A DNA stretch of 64,000 nt. Source: Tenacibaculum sp. MAR_2009_124. GTDB taxonomy: Bacteria > Bacteroidota > Bacteroidia > Flavobacteriales > Flavobacteriaceae. The DNA lies in contig NZ_FNSF01000006.1 in NCBI RefSeq assembly GCF_900105455.1, forward strand, positions 28,727-92,726, in the 5' to 3' direction. Positions within the stretch are counted from its first letter, which is position 1. Each line of letters begins with the position of its first letter. The position numbers and the translations under genes were made by a program. Shown in pieces: positions 22,201 to 28,092 of the stretch. Below the pieces are notes generated by a model. That model was given only the letters and a program-made list of their open reading frames with translations. It searched no databases and was not told the origin of the DNA.

Positions 22201-22255
22201 GTTAAAAGATGAATTTGGTTTCTGGTCAGATATTTTGATATCAACAGAAATTTAG
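13274..22255 (+). CDS. Giant surface lipoprotein of about 27 Ig-like repeats, TraQ-related
   Basis: 2,993 residues. A signal peptide ends in a lipobox (LIIVAC, Cys22). The next segment (HEVDIKTDFMFEVNF) closely resembles the start of TraQ (DUF3872), a lipoprotein of about 150 residues at this operon position in CTnDOT. Here the roughly 105-residue domain recurs about 27 times; each starts with a motif like TDFNFTA and contains VPVNFxL and GNF near its end. From about repeat 13 two domain types alternate (SIYKNE type and VNEEVP type). Cysteine is absent between Cys22 and a C-terminal domain of about 120 residues (EC, then SCLTCSPPGC). It is probably a long fibre in the outer membrane that helps mating-pair contact; that role is inferred. 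Confidence 0.75.
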   Translation: MKKYINIGIRSVVLMLLIIVACTHEVDIKTDFMFEVNFSHNEEGFMRDYLENTIQIVPERKVKGVKYSFSYKVKTGEGEFHFQPDTALEPLRDYPIEDLENFEFKTHYYAKKLGENKVEITIKDSNGQENKYDLIYNIKYADFTFIFNKSAEEYPIGVKSPFALTLLNNKDGDQDFKITYNIEDGDGKFYNADTLFLEKGETHLVKEGVATWRYEPDVIGTHKIVATAENIDGNIIERIVEMDVRNVNWTFDISGRETSTVSTENMEVTVDLNTIDTNNNPTYKYYIEVLENDGDIIDDQNNIIVPGERADIVEGTKTFNFKPRSLGDTKIMFYAIDNYNEVKRDSLQVRVERVPYTFTAASTVQDIQVNELAPINFGLDPQGNFEGLEYNIKYVINNGEGVMLDENNQEIPIAQNKEVNPGDWTWKFKPSSVTENTSVTFTIIDSYGEEKTQEVNFNVSNVDFDFSVTPSQVVHVNQWNQMTFSLVPSGDQTDIAYKMSYDLIEGSGVLGKRNSNTRYDQNVPFDVQIGTYSLDYIPSSVGVHKINFKAISNTGRSKTIPLEIEVVSTAFSFTANATNSEIFKNYEDNIALSLQQQQGNNTISYTLEYNIVGNGKLYKDNTEAPASQTIEPGNYTNYKFSSEVAGNSTINFKITDSNGTEQTQELIYVVNNTDFTINSSGDGNLFINEDKPILFSISQESEDSSASYQYKYEVVNGSGKLKTPEGVEVPLALYQDAEVGINNLVFTSDYIGETKILITSKDNYGHFHTTELLFNTNNIEYNFNATSSVNELNILDEALINFSIVQNREVTGITYTMNYETNSEGVLIGSDGIEKVRGVDFDVQRGVFTMKYKPSRVGEHTLTFKTKSSSGVERTKQIFLNVTNINFALSATVPSTVYVNEQNPFAFSLVEQGSPSGATFTMEYNVLQGAGKFYNGNSIVNESIPFDVNTGDFGYTFLPSEAGTTSVEFTVKTNTGAELKVVKNFEVIATDFSLRVFATDTNIAKNEEDKITVSLQQNATNSNITYTLEYNIVGNGTLYKDNSEAPASESITPGNYNNYKFVSSEAGASTINFTINDSNGQTESQQLIYTVSNPSFDLNTIGGTELYLNDSEDFTFNITQQYTDNQASYQYSYEFVQGNGELKDSSGSVIVPGSYYDASVGLNQLNFEAIRNGINTVKLTVRDNYGNTQYREITFTVNEISFDYSAASASANIAYGEDIKITQNISSQVENGNIQYELSYTTSGTGTLSYNGVDYSPGEVIDVSDGQFNTYYKGLSVGTHEIIFSVKSTQNITKTSQVRIDVSSIDFNFLADAQDNSIYKNEETNINFDISESVGSSSDTYEVSYSLTRGGGILKDITGTALTSSTFYTVSSGPTNWIFEGTDVGEVEIKLIARNSTGTSREVKVQLEVKQTDFVFQSIVAESAANINEEVPVSFVLTPNGEENLTYDLLFSSTVSGKLKLNGTSYNAGQQIVVTPGNFVGSFTSSVPGTNDITFEVTASNNVKKTDNITIDFGEPDYSFSADIEKTSMYKEESSDINFNISQSGSALNYEIAYIINSGNAVIKDRNGTILNSNSFYSVPLGSSNWVIEGSDVGNVDVTFKSKNSTGTEKNVNDDIIVNKTDFNFTAIAAQTSSFVNEIVPINFVLTRLGTENLTYKMVYSSSLNGSLKIGTTTYSAGEEITINPGNFNAEYIGENQGNHDIEFRVTASNAIAKSDNTKIDVSFLDFTLTADSQDNSIYKNESTNLNFNISQAGNPLTYEMSYTINSGNATVKNAAGSTLNSSSYYPVSHGNFNWQFIGSVEGNVSITFTARNSSGATKSKTVDITVNKTDFNFNAVSTQTTANVNEEVPVNFSLTKLGTENITYKLSFASTINSSLKMGGTTYSAGEEITVIPGNFSADIITQESGTNKVTFTVVASNNVTHNKEVTITAAPLDFTLTADSQDNSIYKNESTNLNFNISQAGNPLTYEMSYTINSGNATVKNAAGSTLNSSSYYPVSHGNFNWQFIGSVEGNVSITFTARNSSGATKSKTVDITVNKTDFNFNAVSTQTTANVNEEVPVNFSLTKLGTENITYKLSFASTINSSLKMGGTTYSAGEEITVIPGNFSADIITQESGTNKVTFTVVASNNVTHNKEVTITAAPLDFTLTADSQDNSIYKNESTNLNFNISQAGNPLTYEMSYTINSGNATIKNAAGSTLNSSSYYPVSHGNFNWQFIGSVEGNVSITFTARNSSGATKSKTVDITVNKTDFNFNAISTQTTASVGNLVPVNFTLSKLGTESISYNLSFSSTITSKLKIGGTTYTAGQQIPVNIGNFSGDLITESTGNNEVTFTITASNNVTKSDDISISISPLDFTLEGSPQQNSIYKNESTNLNFEVSQSGTPLTYEMSYVINSGNATIKNAAGSTLNSTTYYPISLGNFNWQFVGSSEGNVSITFTARNSSGAIKSKTISVEVKQTDFTFTAIAGQSSTNVNESVPVNFVLTKLGTENVTYNLVYNSSSNGTLKVGGVTYSDGQQITVNTGNFSGEYIGTSNGTHRIDFTVTASNNIVHSDSENISFNQIDFNFSGDIEETSIYKDEESNINFNLNQSGTSLSYEISYVFESGNGVIKNSSGVTLTSATYYPVNLGNFNWKFIGTNDGNVKIKFTVRNTSGTTKNVTDDITVNKTNFNFTSIETNSSSNVNQEIPINFILTKLGTENITYSMIFTSNGTGTLEIGGNIYSPGQQISVTSGNFTGNYTGTSSGNHNVTFTVVASNNITKNDNVSIEFKSANFIYSVNGYGDTIQETNTTNLILNITPEDYSISAQYKLTFTSNLNNSITYNGNTFNSGEEITLNSLNNNLIYNGINSGDDTINLSVVNNFNVTKVKNIQVKVVEKTLLESFTYECDRNYNSGFTATYHTLKLSNQNINYIDIEMYDHYTGQLLTDYPPIFGSSGTLTKTDYLNTINTTRELGLREAEYRSCLTCSPPGCKPRRKFRLKDEFGFWSDILISTEI
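18464..20030 (+). repeat. Tandem 627-bp duplication inside the giant repeat gene
   Basis: The unit beginning GCTGATTCGCAAG occurs at 18464, 19091 and 19718, exactly 627 bp (209 codons, two Ig-like domains) apart. The first two copies are nearly identical at DNA level; the third is nearly identical for about 310 bp and then diverges. This is a recent in-frame expansion by unequal exchange or replication slippage. Confidence 0.92.
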
Positions 22256-22280
22256 TATCTTTGATTACGTAATAATTATT

Positions 22281-22342
22281 AATAGCGGTGTTTAATGACG
22301 CTATTATAAATGAAAAGGGCAATTAAATAATTGCCCTTTTTT
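22281..22342 (+). terminator. Double-hairpin terminator of the tra operon
   Basis: A hairpin AATAGCG/CGCTATT (22281-22305) is followed by a stronger one, AAAAGGGCAATT/AATTGCCCTTTT, running into a T-run (22313-22342). It lies about 25-85 nt after the giant gene stop and should also stop leftward transcription poorly or not at all. Confidence 0.85.
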
Positions 22343-22370
22343 ATTTTCACATAACGTATTTATTATCTGA

Positions 22371-22715
22371 CTATGATTCTAGATAAATTAACATGTTTTT
22401 TAATAATATTTTACTTTCAGAAACTTTACCTTTATCTAAGTAAAATCTTATCCTATTAATATAATCATTATATTTTTCCTTATTACTTAATTCTATAAAG
22501 CTATTTTCTAAAGTTCTAGCATTATTTAAAATAGATAAGGGTTTATTTATTTGATCTACCTTTCTTAATTTATTCTCTAACCTAATTCTAAGGTCTGAAT
22601 TTTTGATATAGTAAAAATCTTGTTTTACCTCCAAATTTCTATTAATATCCTCTTGTGAATTTACAAAAGAGACTACTGTTAAAGTCAATACTATTGATAA
22701 TACTATTTTTCTCAT
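22371..22715 (-). CDS. Small secreted protein, unknown
   Basis: 114 residues with a clear signal peptide (KIVLSIVLTLTVVSFVNSQ). The mature part is helical and charged, with about 45 residues of possible coiled coil (KLRKVDQINKPLSILNNARTLENSF). It is 10 nt downstream of the lipoprotein gene, forming a two-gene leftward operon that converges on the tra operon. I do not recognise the family. Confidence 0.6.
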   Translation of the reverse strand: MRKIVLSIVLTLTVVSFVNSQEDINRNLEVKQDFYYIKNSDLRIRLENKLRKVDQINKPLSILNNARTLENSFIELSNKEKYNDYINRIRFYLDKGKVSESKILLKNMLIYLES

Positions 22716-22725
22716 TTTTATTTTG

Positions 22726-23118
22726 TTAGATTAATTTTAATAATTCTTTTTTCAGATCTTTATATTGGTCATTTTTAAAACCTAAATCTTCTCTATTTTT
22801 TAAAGTTTTCTTTGCTAGGTGAATAATACTATTGTATTTAGACTTATCCTCCAAACTAAAATAAAACTTGATAAAAACCTTATAAAAGGTTTCATAACTC
22901 TCATTAGTTACAGTCTCATGTTGATTAAGAAAATCCTTGATAAAAGATTTCGCCTCTTCTGGAGACATTTCATCTATATTATTAGGAATTTGAAACGATG
23001 ATTCATTCGAAGTTGAAACCGCTTTATTTGCAGAATCACTATTTGGACTATTTTCTTTTTTGCAACTAAAACCAATTACAATTAAAAAAATTATGATTAA
23101 AAACTGTCTATATCTCAT
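22726..23118 (-). CDS. Small lipoprotein, unknown
   Basis: 130 residues with a lipoprotein signal (FLIVIGFSCKK, lipobox Cys19), a short serine- and asparagine-rich linker, then a helical domain (MSPEEAKSFIKDFLNQHE and onward). First gene of the leftward pair with 22371-22715. It could be an exclusion protein given its place beside the tra operon, but nothing in the sequence shows that. Confidence 0.6.
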   Translation of the reverse strand: MRYRQFLIIIFLIVIGFSCKKENSPNSDSANKAVSTSNESSFQIPNNIDEMSPEEAKSFIKDFLNQHETVTNESYETFYKVFIKFYFSLEDKSKYNSIIHLAKKTLKNREDLGFKNDQYKDLKKELLKLI

Positions 23119-23149
23119 GTTTTTCGTTTTGTTTAGTTTAATAATATTT

Positions 23150-23157
23150 CAAATATA
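23150..23157 (-). promoter_or_regulatory. -7 promoter element of the lipoprotein operon
   Basis: The minus strand reads TATATTTG, a perfect TAnnTTTG, 32 nt upstream of the ATG at 23118. No well-spaced -33 TTTG is seen. Confidence 0.45.
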
Positions 23158-23324
23158 GTTATTTTTTACGTAAATAATTAGCAAATATTAATTTATTTAC
23201 GTTTTAATTTTATTTTAAGAATATCTATAACTGTATTTTAATCAATATAAAAAATACCATTACGGTTTATCAGTCTTATAATTGATTATAAGCAAACTAT
23301 GTACTCCATTTTTTGCTAAACGTA

Positions 23325-23353
23325 CAAAAAAAGGGATCTTTTACAAAATCCCT
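23325..23353 (-). terminator. Intrinsic terminator, homologous to the one after radC
   Basis: On the minus strand AGGGAT, a loop with TTTGTAAAAG, ATCCCT and a run of seven T, then GTACG. The radC terminator (37509-37534) has the same AGGG-TTTTGTAAAA-CCCTTTTTT layout and is also followed by a GTACG motif. Confidence 0.75.
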
Positions 23354-23395
23354 CAACCAAAAAAGAATAATAATTTTCTGATTCTGATTCTTTGT

Positions 23396-23626
23396 TTAAA
23401 CGAAAGAAGTATTATATAAAACCTTTCTATTATCAAGTTCATCTTTGATCTTTTTTGCTTTTTCTTTTGTTTTTTGATAAGGGGGGTTCCAGTTTTTTAA
23501 TCTATGGTATGCTCTCATACTATAACCAAATCCAACATCATTATAACTAGTAATTTGATCATAATATAAATTATCATATTTCTCTAACCTTTTTAAAAGT
23601 GTTTCAGTCTTATATTTTTTACACAT
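23396..23626 (-). CDS. Small hypothetical protein
   Basis: 76 residues, basic and tyrosine-rich (MCKKYKTETLLKRLEKYDNLYYDQ), with a central GFGYSMRAYHRLKNWNPP motif. It sits between two terminators on the minus strand and follows gene 23687-24031 within 60 nt, so it may have its own weak promoter or be read through. Not recognised. Confidence 0.5.
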   Translation of the reverse strand: MCKKYKTETLLKRLEKYDNLYYDQITSYNDVGFGYSMRAYHRLKNWNPPYQKTKEKAKKIKDELDNRKVLYNTSFV

Positions 23627-23648
23627 AATATTCTATTTTTTTAATAAA

Positions 23649-23674
23649 ATCTCCCAAGATTACTCTCGGGAGAT
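23649..23674 (-). terminator. Intrinsic terminator
   Basis: Minus strand: ATCTCCC, 12-nt loop, GGGAGAT and TTTATTAAAAA, 13 nt downstream of the stop at 23687. Confidence 0.65.
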
Positions 23675-23686
23675 AATCCAATTATT

Positions 23687-24031
23687 TTACATTTTATATA
23701 AATCTACTTTTTCTATTACGGTATCGATTCTATCTTGTAGTTCATCACAATAGACGTTTTCTTCTTTTTCTTTAGTTTCTTCATATTTATGATTTAAAAA
23801 TCTCACTGTATATGTATCATTGAAGGCCAATGTTATAAGTACCCAACCTCTATGATGATAACCGTTAACCTTAAAAATCAATCCCTTATTCATTAAATTC
23901 ATGGCGTCTTGAAAGCCCCAGGACCATAAAATTGAAATGTTAGCTTTTAACCATTGTAAGGTTTCATTAGGGTTAAATTCTCTCTCCGAATATTCATTCA
24001 TAAATTTTTGATGAAATTTTGCTTTTTTCAT
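23687..24031 (-). CDS. Hypothetical protein under leader L2
   Basis: 114 residues beginning MKKAKFHQKFMNEYSERE. It contains WLKANISILWSWGF and KVNGYHHRGWVLITLAFNDTY, which look like a small alpha/beta domain. A longer frame to 24190 exists, but the stretch 24032-24190 is the conserved leader shared with radC, whose own ATG is at the equivalent position, so the start at 24031 is preferred. The shared leader and terminator suggest this gene and radC belong to the same kind of accessory unit. Function unknown. Confidence 0.65.
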   Translation of the reverse strand: MKKAKFHQKFMNEYSEREFNPNETLQWLKANISILWSWGFQDAMNLMNKGLIFKVNGYHHRGWVLITLAFNDTYTVRFLNHKYEETKEKEENVYCDELQDRIDTVIEKVDLYKM

Positions 24032-24285
24032 ATTCCAAACTTTTAGATTATTAATTAATATTTGCACGTATAAACAGCTTAATACGAAGTTTTCGAGGAA
24101 AGGAAAACGGAATAAATAAGCGACATAGGAGCGTATGCCGTAGTCTTTTCGAAGTAAATTGAGAGAGCTGTCCTTCGTGCTACTATTCATTAGTATAATA
24201 GCACGGAGTGCGTTCCTTAATTTTGGTTCTTTATCATCAGGTAAAAGAACAATAAGAATAAAGGTTCGATACCTTTATTCTTATT
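24032..24285 (-). promoter_or_regulatory. Conserved leader, copy L2, with fixed-loop hairpin
   Basis: Minus strand: a perfect 15-bp hairpin (24251-24285, loop ATCGA), then about 140 nt, then a block nearly identical to L3 with TTTACTTCG, GACTACGGCATA, TATTCCGTTT, CTTTCCTCGAAAA, TTAAGCTG and GTGCAAATATTAATTA, ending 21 nt before the ATG at 24031. The stem sequence differs from L1 and L3 but the loop is the same. Confidence 0.65.
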
Positions 24286-24767
24286 AGTTTTACAATCTTT
24301 TAAGTATAATTCTAAAAAAAAATGAAATTTTTAATCCTAAGTAAGGGTTTTGTCTATAACAAAAGAAAAAAAAAAGTTAGTTTTGTTGAAAGAAAAGAAA
24401 ATTACTACAAAACATTATAAATTTACTAGTAGTAAATTCTAAGTAAATTTCTCACTTTATTCTTTTAAATAATATTCTGAATTAATCTGATCTAAATATG
24501 ATGTTCTAATACATCATATTTAGACATCAGTATTTTTTGAGTTAATCTTAGAACGTTTTTATAGAATCTATATTTGAGAGGCATATGTTTCTTTCTTATA
24601 TCAATTGTTAAAACACACTTTACTCAATTAAGAGCCTCTATATCGTAACAAAAACTAGTCAATATACTAAAATACAAGACCTAAACTAAAAAATAATTGT
24701 TTCTTCTAAGGGTTTTGTCGATGTTTATTTGTTAAAAAAAAATTATGTTTGTTAAAAACAAGAAAAA
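24286..24767. other. Gene-free region with hairpins upstream of the response regulator
   Basis: No credible gene. A perfect 13-bp hairpin TCTAAATATGATG/CATCATATTTAGA lies at 24491-24524, followed by a T-rich run near 24533, so it could terminate rightward transcription or cap a small RNA. A palindrome TTTACT/AGTAAA lies at 24421-24435. AGAGGC (about 24574) pairs with GCCTCT (about 24637). The 13-mer TAAGGGTTTTGTC occurs twice as a direct repeat (near 24342 and 24707), the second copy about 50 nt before the response-regulator start. Confidence 0.45.
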
Positions 24768-25445
24768 GTGTCAAAAAGAATAAGAATTCATATTGCAGAA
24801 GATCATCCACTGGTTAAAGATGGTATTGTCTCACTATTAGACAAAGTACAAATCGAAGTAGTAGGTTTTACCCAAAATGGAATGGAGACTATAAAATGGT
24901 TTGAAAACAACCAGGCAGATGTCTTAATTCTAGATTTGTCCTTGCCTATTATTAATGGCACAGACTTATTAAAATATTTTAAAGAAAATGACATAAGTAC
25001 TAATGTTCTTATACATACTGCTGATGGTAATTCAGGCGTTATAAAGGAAGTATATAAAATAGGAGCTCTAGGCTACATCTTAAAAGATGATAATAAATAT
25101 GATATAAATGAAGCCATAATAAATGTTTATAATGGTAAGTTCTTTTTTTCAGAGGGAATTGACAAAACTCTTATACAAGAGGCTCAAGATGAAATATTTG
25201 AAGAAAACTATGTTAATGAAGCTTTAAATGATTTATCGAAAAGGCAAAAAGAGGTACTAGAAATTATAGGAGATTCATATGATTATAATGGAAAAATAAT
25301 ATCAACAGACTTAGGGATTTCACCAAGTACGTTAAGAGATCATATAAGAAATATAAAGAAAAAATTAAATATAGACACTAAAGCTAAATTTCAATTTATT
25401 AAGATAGCAATCAATTTCGCAAAAGGAGAAAAAAATCAACAATAA
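24768..25445 (+). CDS. NarL/LuxR-family response regulator
   Basis: 225 residues, GTG start. The receiver domain (residues 4-120) has the acidic pair in HIAEDHPLV, the phospho-acceptor in ADVLILDLSLP (about Asp56) and a Lys in YILKDDN. The C-terminal helix-turn-helix begins LSKRQKEVLEIIG and includes STLRDHIRNIKKKLNI. Such regulators are normally paired with a histidine kinase; none lies nearby, so the partner is elsewhere. The two genes that follow encode a small lipoprotein and a membrane protein, which could be targets. Confidence 0.85.
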   Translation: MSKRIRIHIAEDHPLVKDGIVSLLDKVQIEVVGFTQNGMETIKWFENNQADVLILDLSLPIINGTDLLKYFKENDISTNVLIHTADGNSGVIKEVYKIGALGYILKDDNKYDINEAIINVYNGKFFFSEGIDKTLIQEAQDEIFEENYVNEALNDLSKRQKEVLEIIGDSYDYNGKIISTDLGISPSTLRDHIRNIKKKLNIDTKAKFQFIKIAINFAKGEKNQQ

Positions 25446-25486
25446 GATTTTTCATAACTTTATGAGTTAATTTAAAACTCATAAAC

Positions 25487-25657
25487 ATGAAAAAATTACT
25501 TTTATTATTAGTTGTAAGCATCGCATTTATCTCTTGTACTGATAACTCTGAAGAACATGAAGAATTACTTAAACAACAAACTCAATTGGTCGACAAAGGA
25601 TCAAATTCAACAGTCGGAGGCAGTTCTGGAGAAACAGGAAGTAACGACGAGGAATAA
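25487..25657 (+). CDS. Small lipoprotein (56 residues)
   Basis: A short frame that starts MKKLLLLLVVSIAFISC, a clear lipoprotein signal with Cys17, followed by an acidic, glutamine-rich and glycine/serine-rich mature part of 39 residues. It lies 42 nt after the response regulator. The next gene overlaps its last 101 nt in another frame. Function unknown. Confidence 0.65.
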   Translation: MKKLLLLLVVSIAFISCTDNSEEHEELLKQQTQLVDKGSNSTVGGSSGETGSNDEE

Positions 25658-26312
25658 AAACTGGATATTATATCTATTTTTTATTCTTATAGGGTCCTTT
25701 TTCTATTTACATATTTATATTCCTCTTGATAACCATAGCTTTGTTAAAGCTAAAAAGCTACATATTCAAGAAAAAGAAAAGAGAACTAAAGCTTTAAATG
25801 CTATTAAAGAGTATTCTAAAGGAACTATATATTATGATGAATATTTAAAATATAAGGTTTCTACTCAAAATGCATGGAACGAATTACTAACAGAAAAAGA
25901 GAATCAAAAGCTTTTTATATTTGACTCTCTACATCAGTTTTTAGAAAGATTCGGACTAACATTGGTTATTTTCGTCGGAGCATTATTTAATTTAATAAGA
26001 AGCTTCTACAGGGAGCCTTATGTGATTTTTCCAAAGGTAGTAAACGCATATATTTTGTCTATTTCTGTATTTTACTTCTTCTGGATTTTTCAAAAATTTC
26101 AAGATGTAAGTAAAGTCAGTTATATTTTAATCACTTTGTTTTCTGCTTTTTTGATTTCAGTCGCCGTTTATCTCGCAACAAAAAGAAGAAAATTATATGT
26201 TGACCGAATTAAAGCGGATATGATTGAGTTAGCTAAGAAAGCCATTAAAGATTCTCAAATAGAGAAGCGTCCTGAAATGATTGATTTTATTGAAAAACTT
26301 GTAAAAAAGTAA
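25557..26312 (+). CDS. Membrane protein with four hydrophobic segments
   Basis: 251 residues with hydrophobic segments at about 37-54, 130-147, 160-178 and 185-205. The basic C-terminus (KRRKLYVDRIKADMIELAKKAIKDSQ) is cytoplasmic and helical. The only visible ATG (25557) is inside the upstream lipoprotein gene; no ATG, GTG or TTG occurs in the 33 codons before the first membrane helix, so the out-of-frame overlap of 101 nt seems real. The family is not recognised. Confidence 0.6.
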   Translation: MKNYLNNKLNWSTKDQIQQSEAVLEKQEVTTRNKNWILYLFFILIGSFFYLHIYIPLDNHSFVKAKKLHIQEKEKRTKALNAIKEYSKGTIYYDEYLKYKVSTQNAWNELLTEKENQKLFIFDSLHQFLERFGLTLVIFVGALFNLIRSFYREPYVIFPKVVNAYILSISVFYFFWIFQKFQDVSKVSYILITLFSAFLISVAVYLATKRRKLYVDRIKADMIELAKKAIKDSQIEKRPEMIDFIEKLVKK

Positions 26313-26446
26313 AAACAAGAGTTCCATTTGATTCAAAACTTAAATAAAAACATTTATAAAACACAACTATTAACAAAATGTAGCAAAATGTTAAAAGTTT
26401 TATATCTTTCTCAGCTATTTTTCAACCTTTAAACCATTAAATTCAA

Positions 26447-27043
26447 ATGAACCCTAATAGGCGTAATGTTAAAAGTTTTTCTGAAGATGCTGTGGATATA
26501 AAAACTAGAAGTAAAAACTATTTAACTCTAAAAGAGGTTAGGTTAATTTTGAAGGCTGCTAAAAAAACTAGATATCCAGATAGGAACTATTTAATTATAT
26601 TAATGATGTTTCGTCACGGATTACGAGTAACTGAAGCAACAAATTTACTTATTAAAGAAATCAATTTCGACACATCTCACATATGGATTGAAAGATTAAA
26701 AAAAGGTCAGTCCGTAACTCATAGAATAGATGGAGACGAACTAAGAGCTATTAGACGGTATTTGCGCTCTAGAAATGATAACTTACCATGGCTATTTATT
26801 AATGAAAGAGGTAATCAGCTAACTAGGCATGCTGTATATCAAATGATAAAATCAGTTGCGAAAAAAGCTTCTATTGAAAATGTACATCCTCATACTTTAA
26901 GACATTCTTGTGGATTTTACTTAGCTAATGAAGGACACGGAATAAGAGTTATTCAAGATTATTTAGGGCACAGAGATATTAAGCATACAGTTATTTATAC
27001 TAGAATTACGGGAAGACAATTTGAAAACATTAAATGGAAATAA
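26447..27043 (+). CDS. Small tyrosine recombinase (catalytic domain only)
   Basis: 198 residues, about the size of FimB/FimE and lacking the N-terminal core-binding domain of XerC/D or IntI. The catalytic set is complete: Arg60 (FRHGLRVTEA), Lys86 (LKKGQ), His149 and Arg152 (HPHTLRH), His175 (LGHRDIKH) and Tyr184 (VIYTRI). No IntI-type extra motif is present. It lies 1.5 kb upstream of the first core repeat of the cassette array and points toward it, so it is the obvious candidate for shuffling cassettes. Inversion or resolution of another site is an alternative. Confidence 0.88.
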   Translation: MNPNRRNVKSFSEDAVDIKTRSKNYLTLKEVRLILKAAKKTRYPDRNYLIILMMFRHGLRVTEATNLLIKEINFDTSHIWIERLKKGQSVTHRIDGDELRAIRRYLRSRNDNLPWLFINERGNQLTRHAVYQMIKSVAKKASIENVHPHTLRHSCGFYLANEGHGIRVIQDYLGHRDIKHTVIYTRITGRQFENIKWK

Positions 27044-27121
27044 TGTTTTCGAAAAGTATTAACTAAAAAGATATACTTTTATAACGCATAATATTAGCTA
27101 AATCCAATTAATAGGAATCAG

Positions 27122-27373
27122 ATGAAGAACGATAAGGTTGGTATAAAACCTGAAATTAATAACAAGCATAATCCTGAGAAAAGTGGGAAGTATATCAAAA
27201 GGTTAAGAAAAGAGCTTGGTCTTAATCAAGTTCAATTTGCACAAAAATTAGGCTTATCTCAAGGAAATATCTCAGATTTGGAAAGAGGAAAATATGATAT
27301 AGTATTATCTCGATTCATAGAGATATGTAAAAAACTAGATTTTGATGATTTCGATAAAATTCTAAAAAAATAA
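27122..27373 (+). CDS. XRE-family transcriptional regulator
   Basis: 83 residues with a Cro/CI-type helix-turn-helix at residues 21-75 (YIKRLRKELGLNQVQFAQKL, then LSQGNISDLERGKYD). It follows the recombinase after 78 nt and ends 4 nt before a palindromic operator (27377-27392). The same operator occurs at 43568-43591, so this protein may control both. That link is inferred from adjacency. Confidence 0.85.
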   Translation: MKNDKVGIKPEINNKHNPEKSGKYIKRLRKELGLNQVQFAQKLGLSQGNISDLERGKYDIVLSRFIEICKKLDFDDFDKILKK

Positions 27374-27376
27374 AAT

Positions 27377-27409
27377 ATCTGTTACAACAGATTTTTAAAT
27401 TATTATTTG
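27377..27409 (+). promoter_or_regulatory. Palindromic operator overlapping a promoter
   Basis: ATCTGTT-AC-AACAGAT (27377-27392) with TTTG of a -7 element at 27406-27409. The distance from palindrome centre to TTTG is 21.5 nt, exactly as in the second copy at 43568-43604. It sits immediately after the XRE gene. Confidence 0.6.
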
Positions 27410-27415
27410 TATATT

Positions 27416-27491
27416 TACATCAAATAGTTGATCAAACTCTTGATTCATTAGGTTTTATTAGTAATTTCCTTTTAACATCAAGAGTTTTTTT
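27416..27491 (+). ncRNA. Candidate short terminated transcript
   Basis: Transcription from the promoter at 27406-27409 would start near 27416 and meet a perfect 11-bp hairpin AAACTCTTGAT/ATCAAGAGTTT (27434-27444 with 27477-27487) followed by a T-run. The product would be about 75 nt with no ORF. It could be a small RNA or an attenuator in front of the array. Confidence 0.4.
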
Positions 27492-27505
27492 AGATTAAAC
27501 AAAAA

Positions 27506-27531
27506 ATGTATATACTTTATGTATATACTTT
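27506..27531 (+). repeat. Tandem 13-bp repeat before the interrupted regulator gene
   Basis: ATGTATATACTTT occurs twice without a gap, then G, 15 nt upstream of the ATG at 27546. The position suggests an operator or a promoter duplication for the gene that the IS element interrupts. Confidence 0.6.
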
Positions 27532-27554
27532 GTAATATAATAATTATGCATAAT

Positions 27555-28092
27555 AATGAACTACCTCGAGGCAGAGCCATCGAGGTATCAAAACAATCGG
27601 AGTTGATCAGAATGTAGCTTCTCATAATCTGAATTACCTTGATTTTGAAGATACTTTTTTATCACTTCCTCATTTGCATATTGACCTACTGTATTAACAT
27701 AATAACCGCTTGTCCAAAATTTTCCTCCCCATAAAAACCTTTTAATTTCTGGATGAAGTCTAAATATTTCTTTCGCCGTTATACTTTTTACTGCTCCAAT
27801 AATCTTTTTTGGAGAATTCATAGGAACACTTTGAATCAAGAAATGAACATGGTTACCATCAATCCCTATTTCCAAAAACTGAATATCATATCGTAACTCT
27901 AGTTTCAAACATAAATCTTTAAATGTCTTTGAAATATCCGAAGTAAAAACTGTTCTTCTATATTTTACTGGACATACAAAATGATATAAAATCAAACTTT
28001 TATTATGACTCTTATAAATATGTTCGCTCATAATTACAAAAGTACATATCTTTACGCTACACCCGAGGCAGAGCCTCGGGGAATTCTATCGA
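27555..28092 (-). mobile_element. IS200/IS605-type insertion sequence (tnpA only)
   Basis: The single transposase gene is flanked by subterminal hairpins: ACCTCGA/TCGAGGT (27563-27586) and CCCGAGG/CCTCGGG (28062-28080). Both contain GAGGCAGAGCC. No terminal inverted repeats and no target duplication are visible, as expected for the family. The exact outer ends cannot be fixed by eye; the coordinates are estimates. Confidence 0.8.
27588..28031 (-). CDS. tnpA: IS200/IS605 transposase TnpA (Y1 HUH)
   Basis: 147 residues. The HUH motif is HVH at residues 61-63 (GNHVHFLIQ) and the single catalytic tyrosine is Tyr118 (VGQYANEE). Length and the WGGKFWTSGYYV segment are typical. It moves as single-stranded circular DNA and inserts next to a short target. 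The gene is intact. No tnpB accompanies it. Confidence 0.93.
   Translation of the reverse strand: MSEHIYKSHNKSLILYHFVCPVKYRRTVFTSDISKTFKDLCLKLELRYDIQFLEIGIDGNHVHFLIQSVPMNSPKKIIGAVKSITAKEIFRLHPEIKRFLWGGKFWTSGYYVNTVGQYANEEVIKKYLQNQGNSDYEKLHSDQLRLF

Noticed and set aside
24032..24190. 53-residue N-terminal extension of the protein at 23687
   Set aside because: This stretch is the non-coding leader shared with radC, where the same reading would end at the true ATG.
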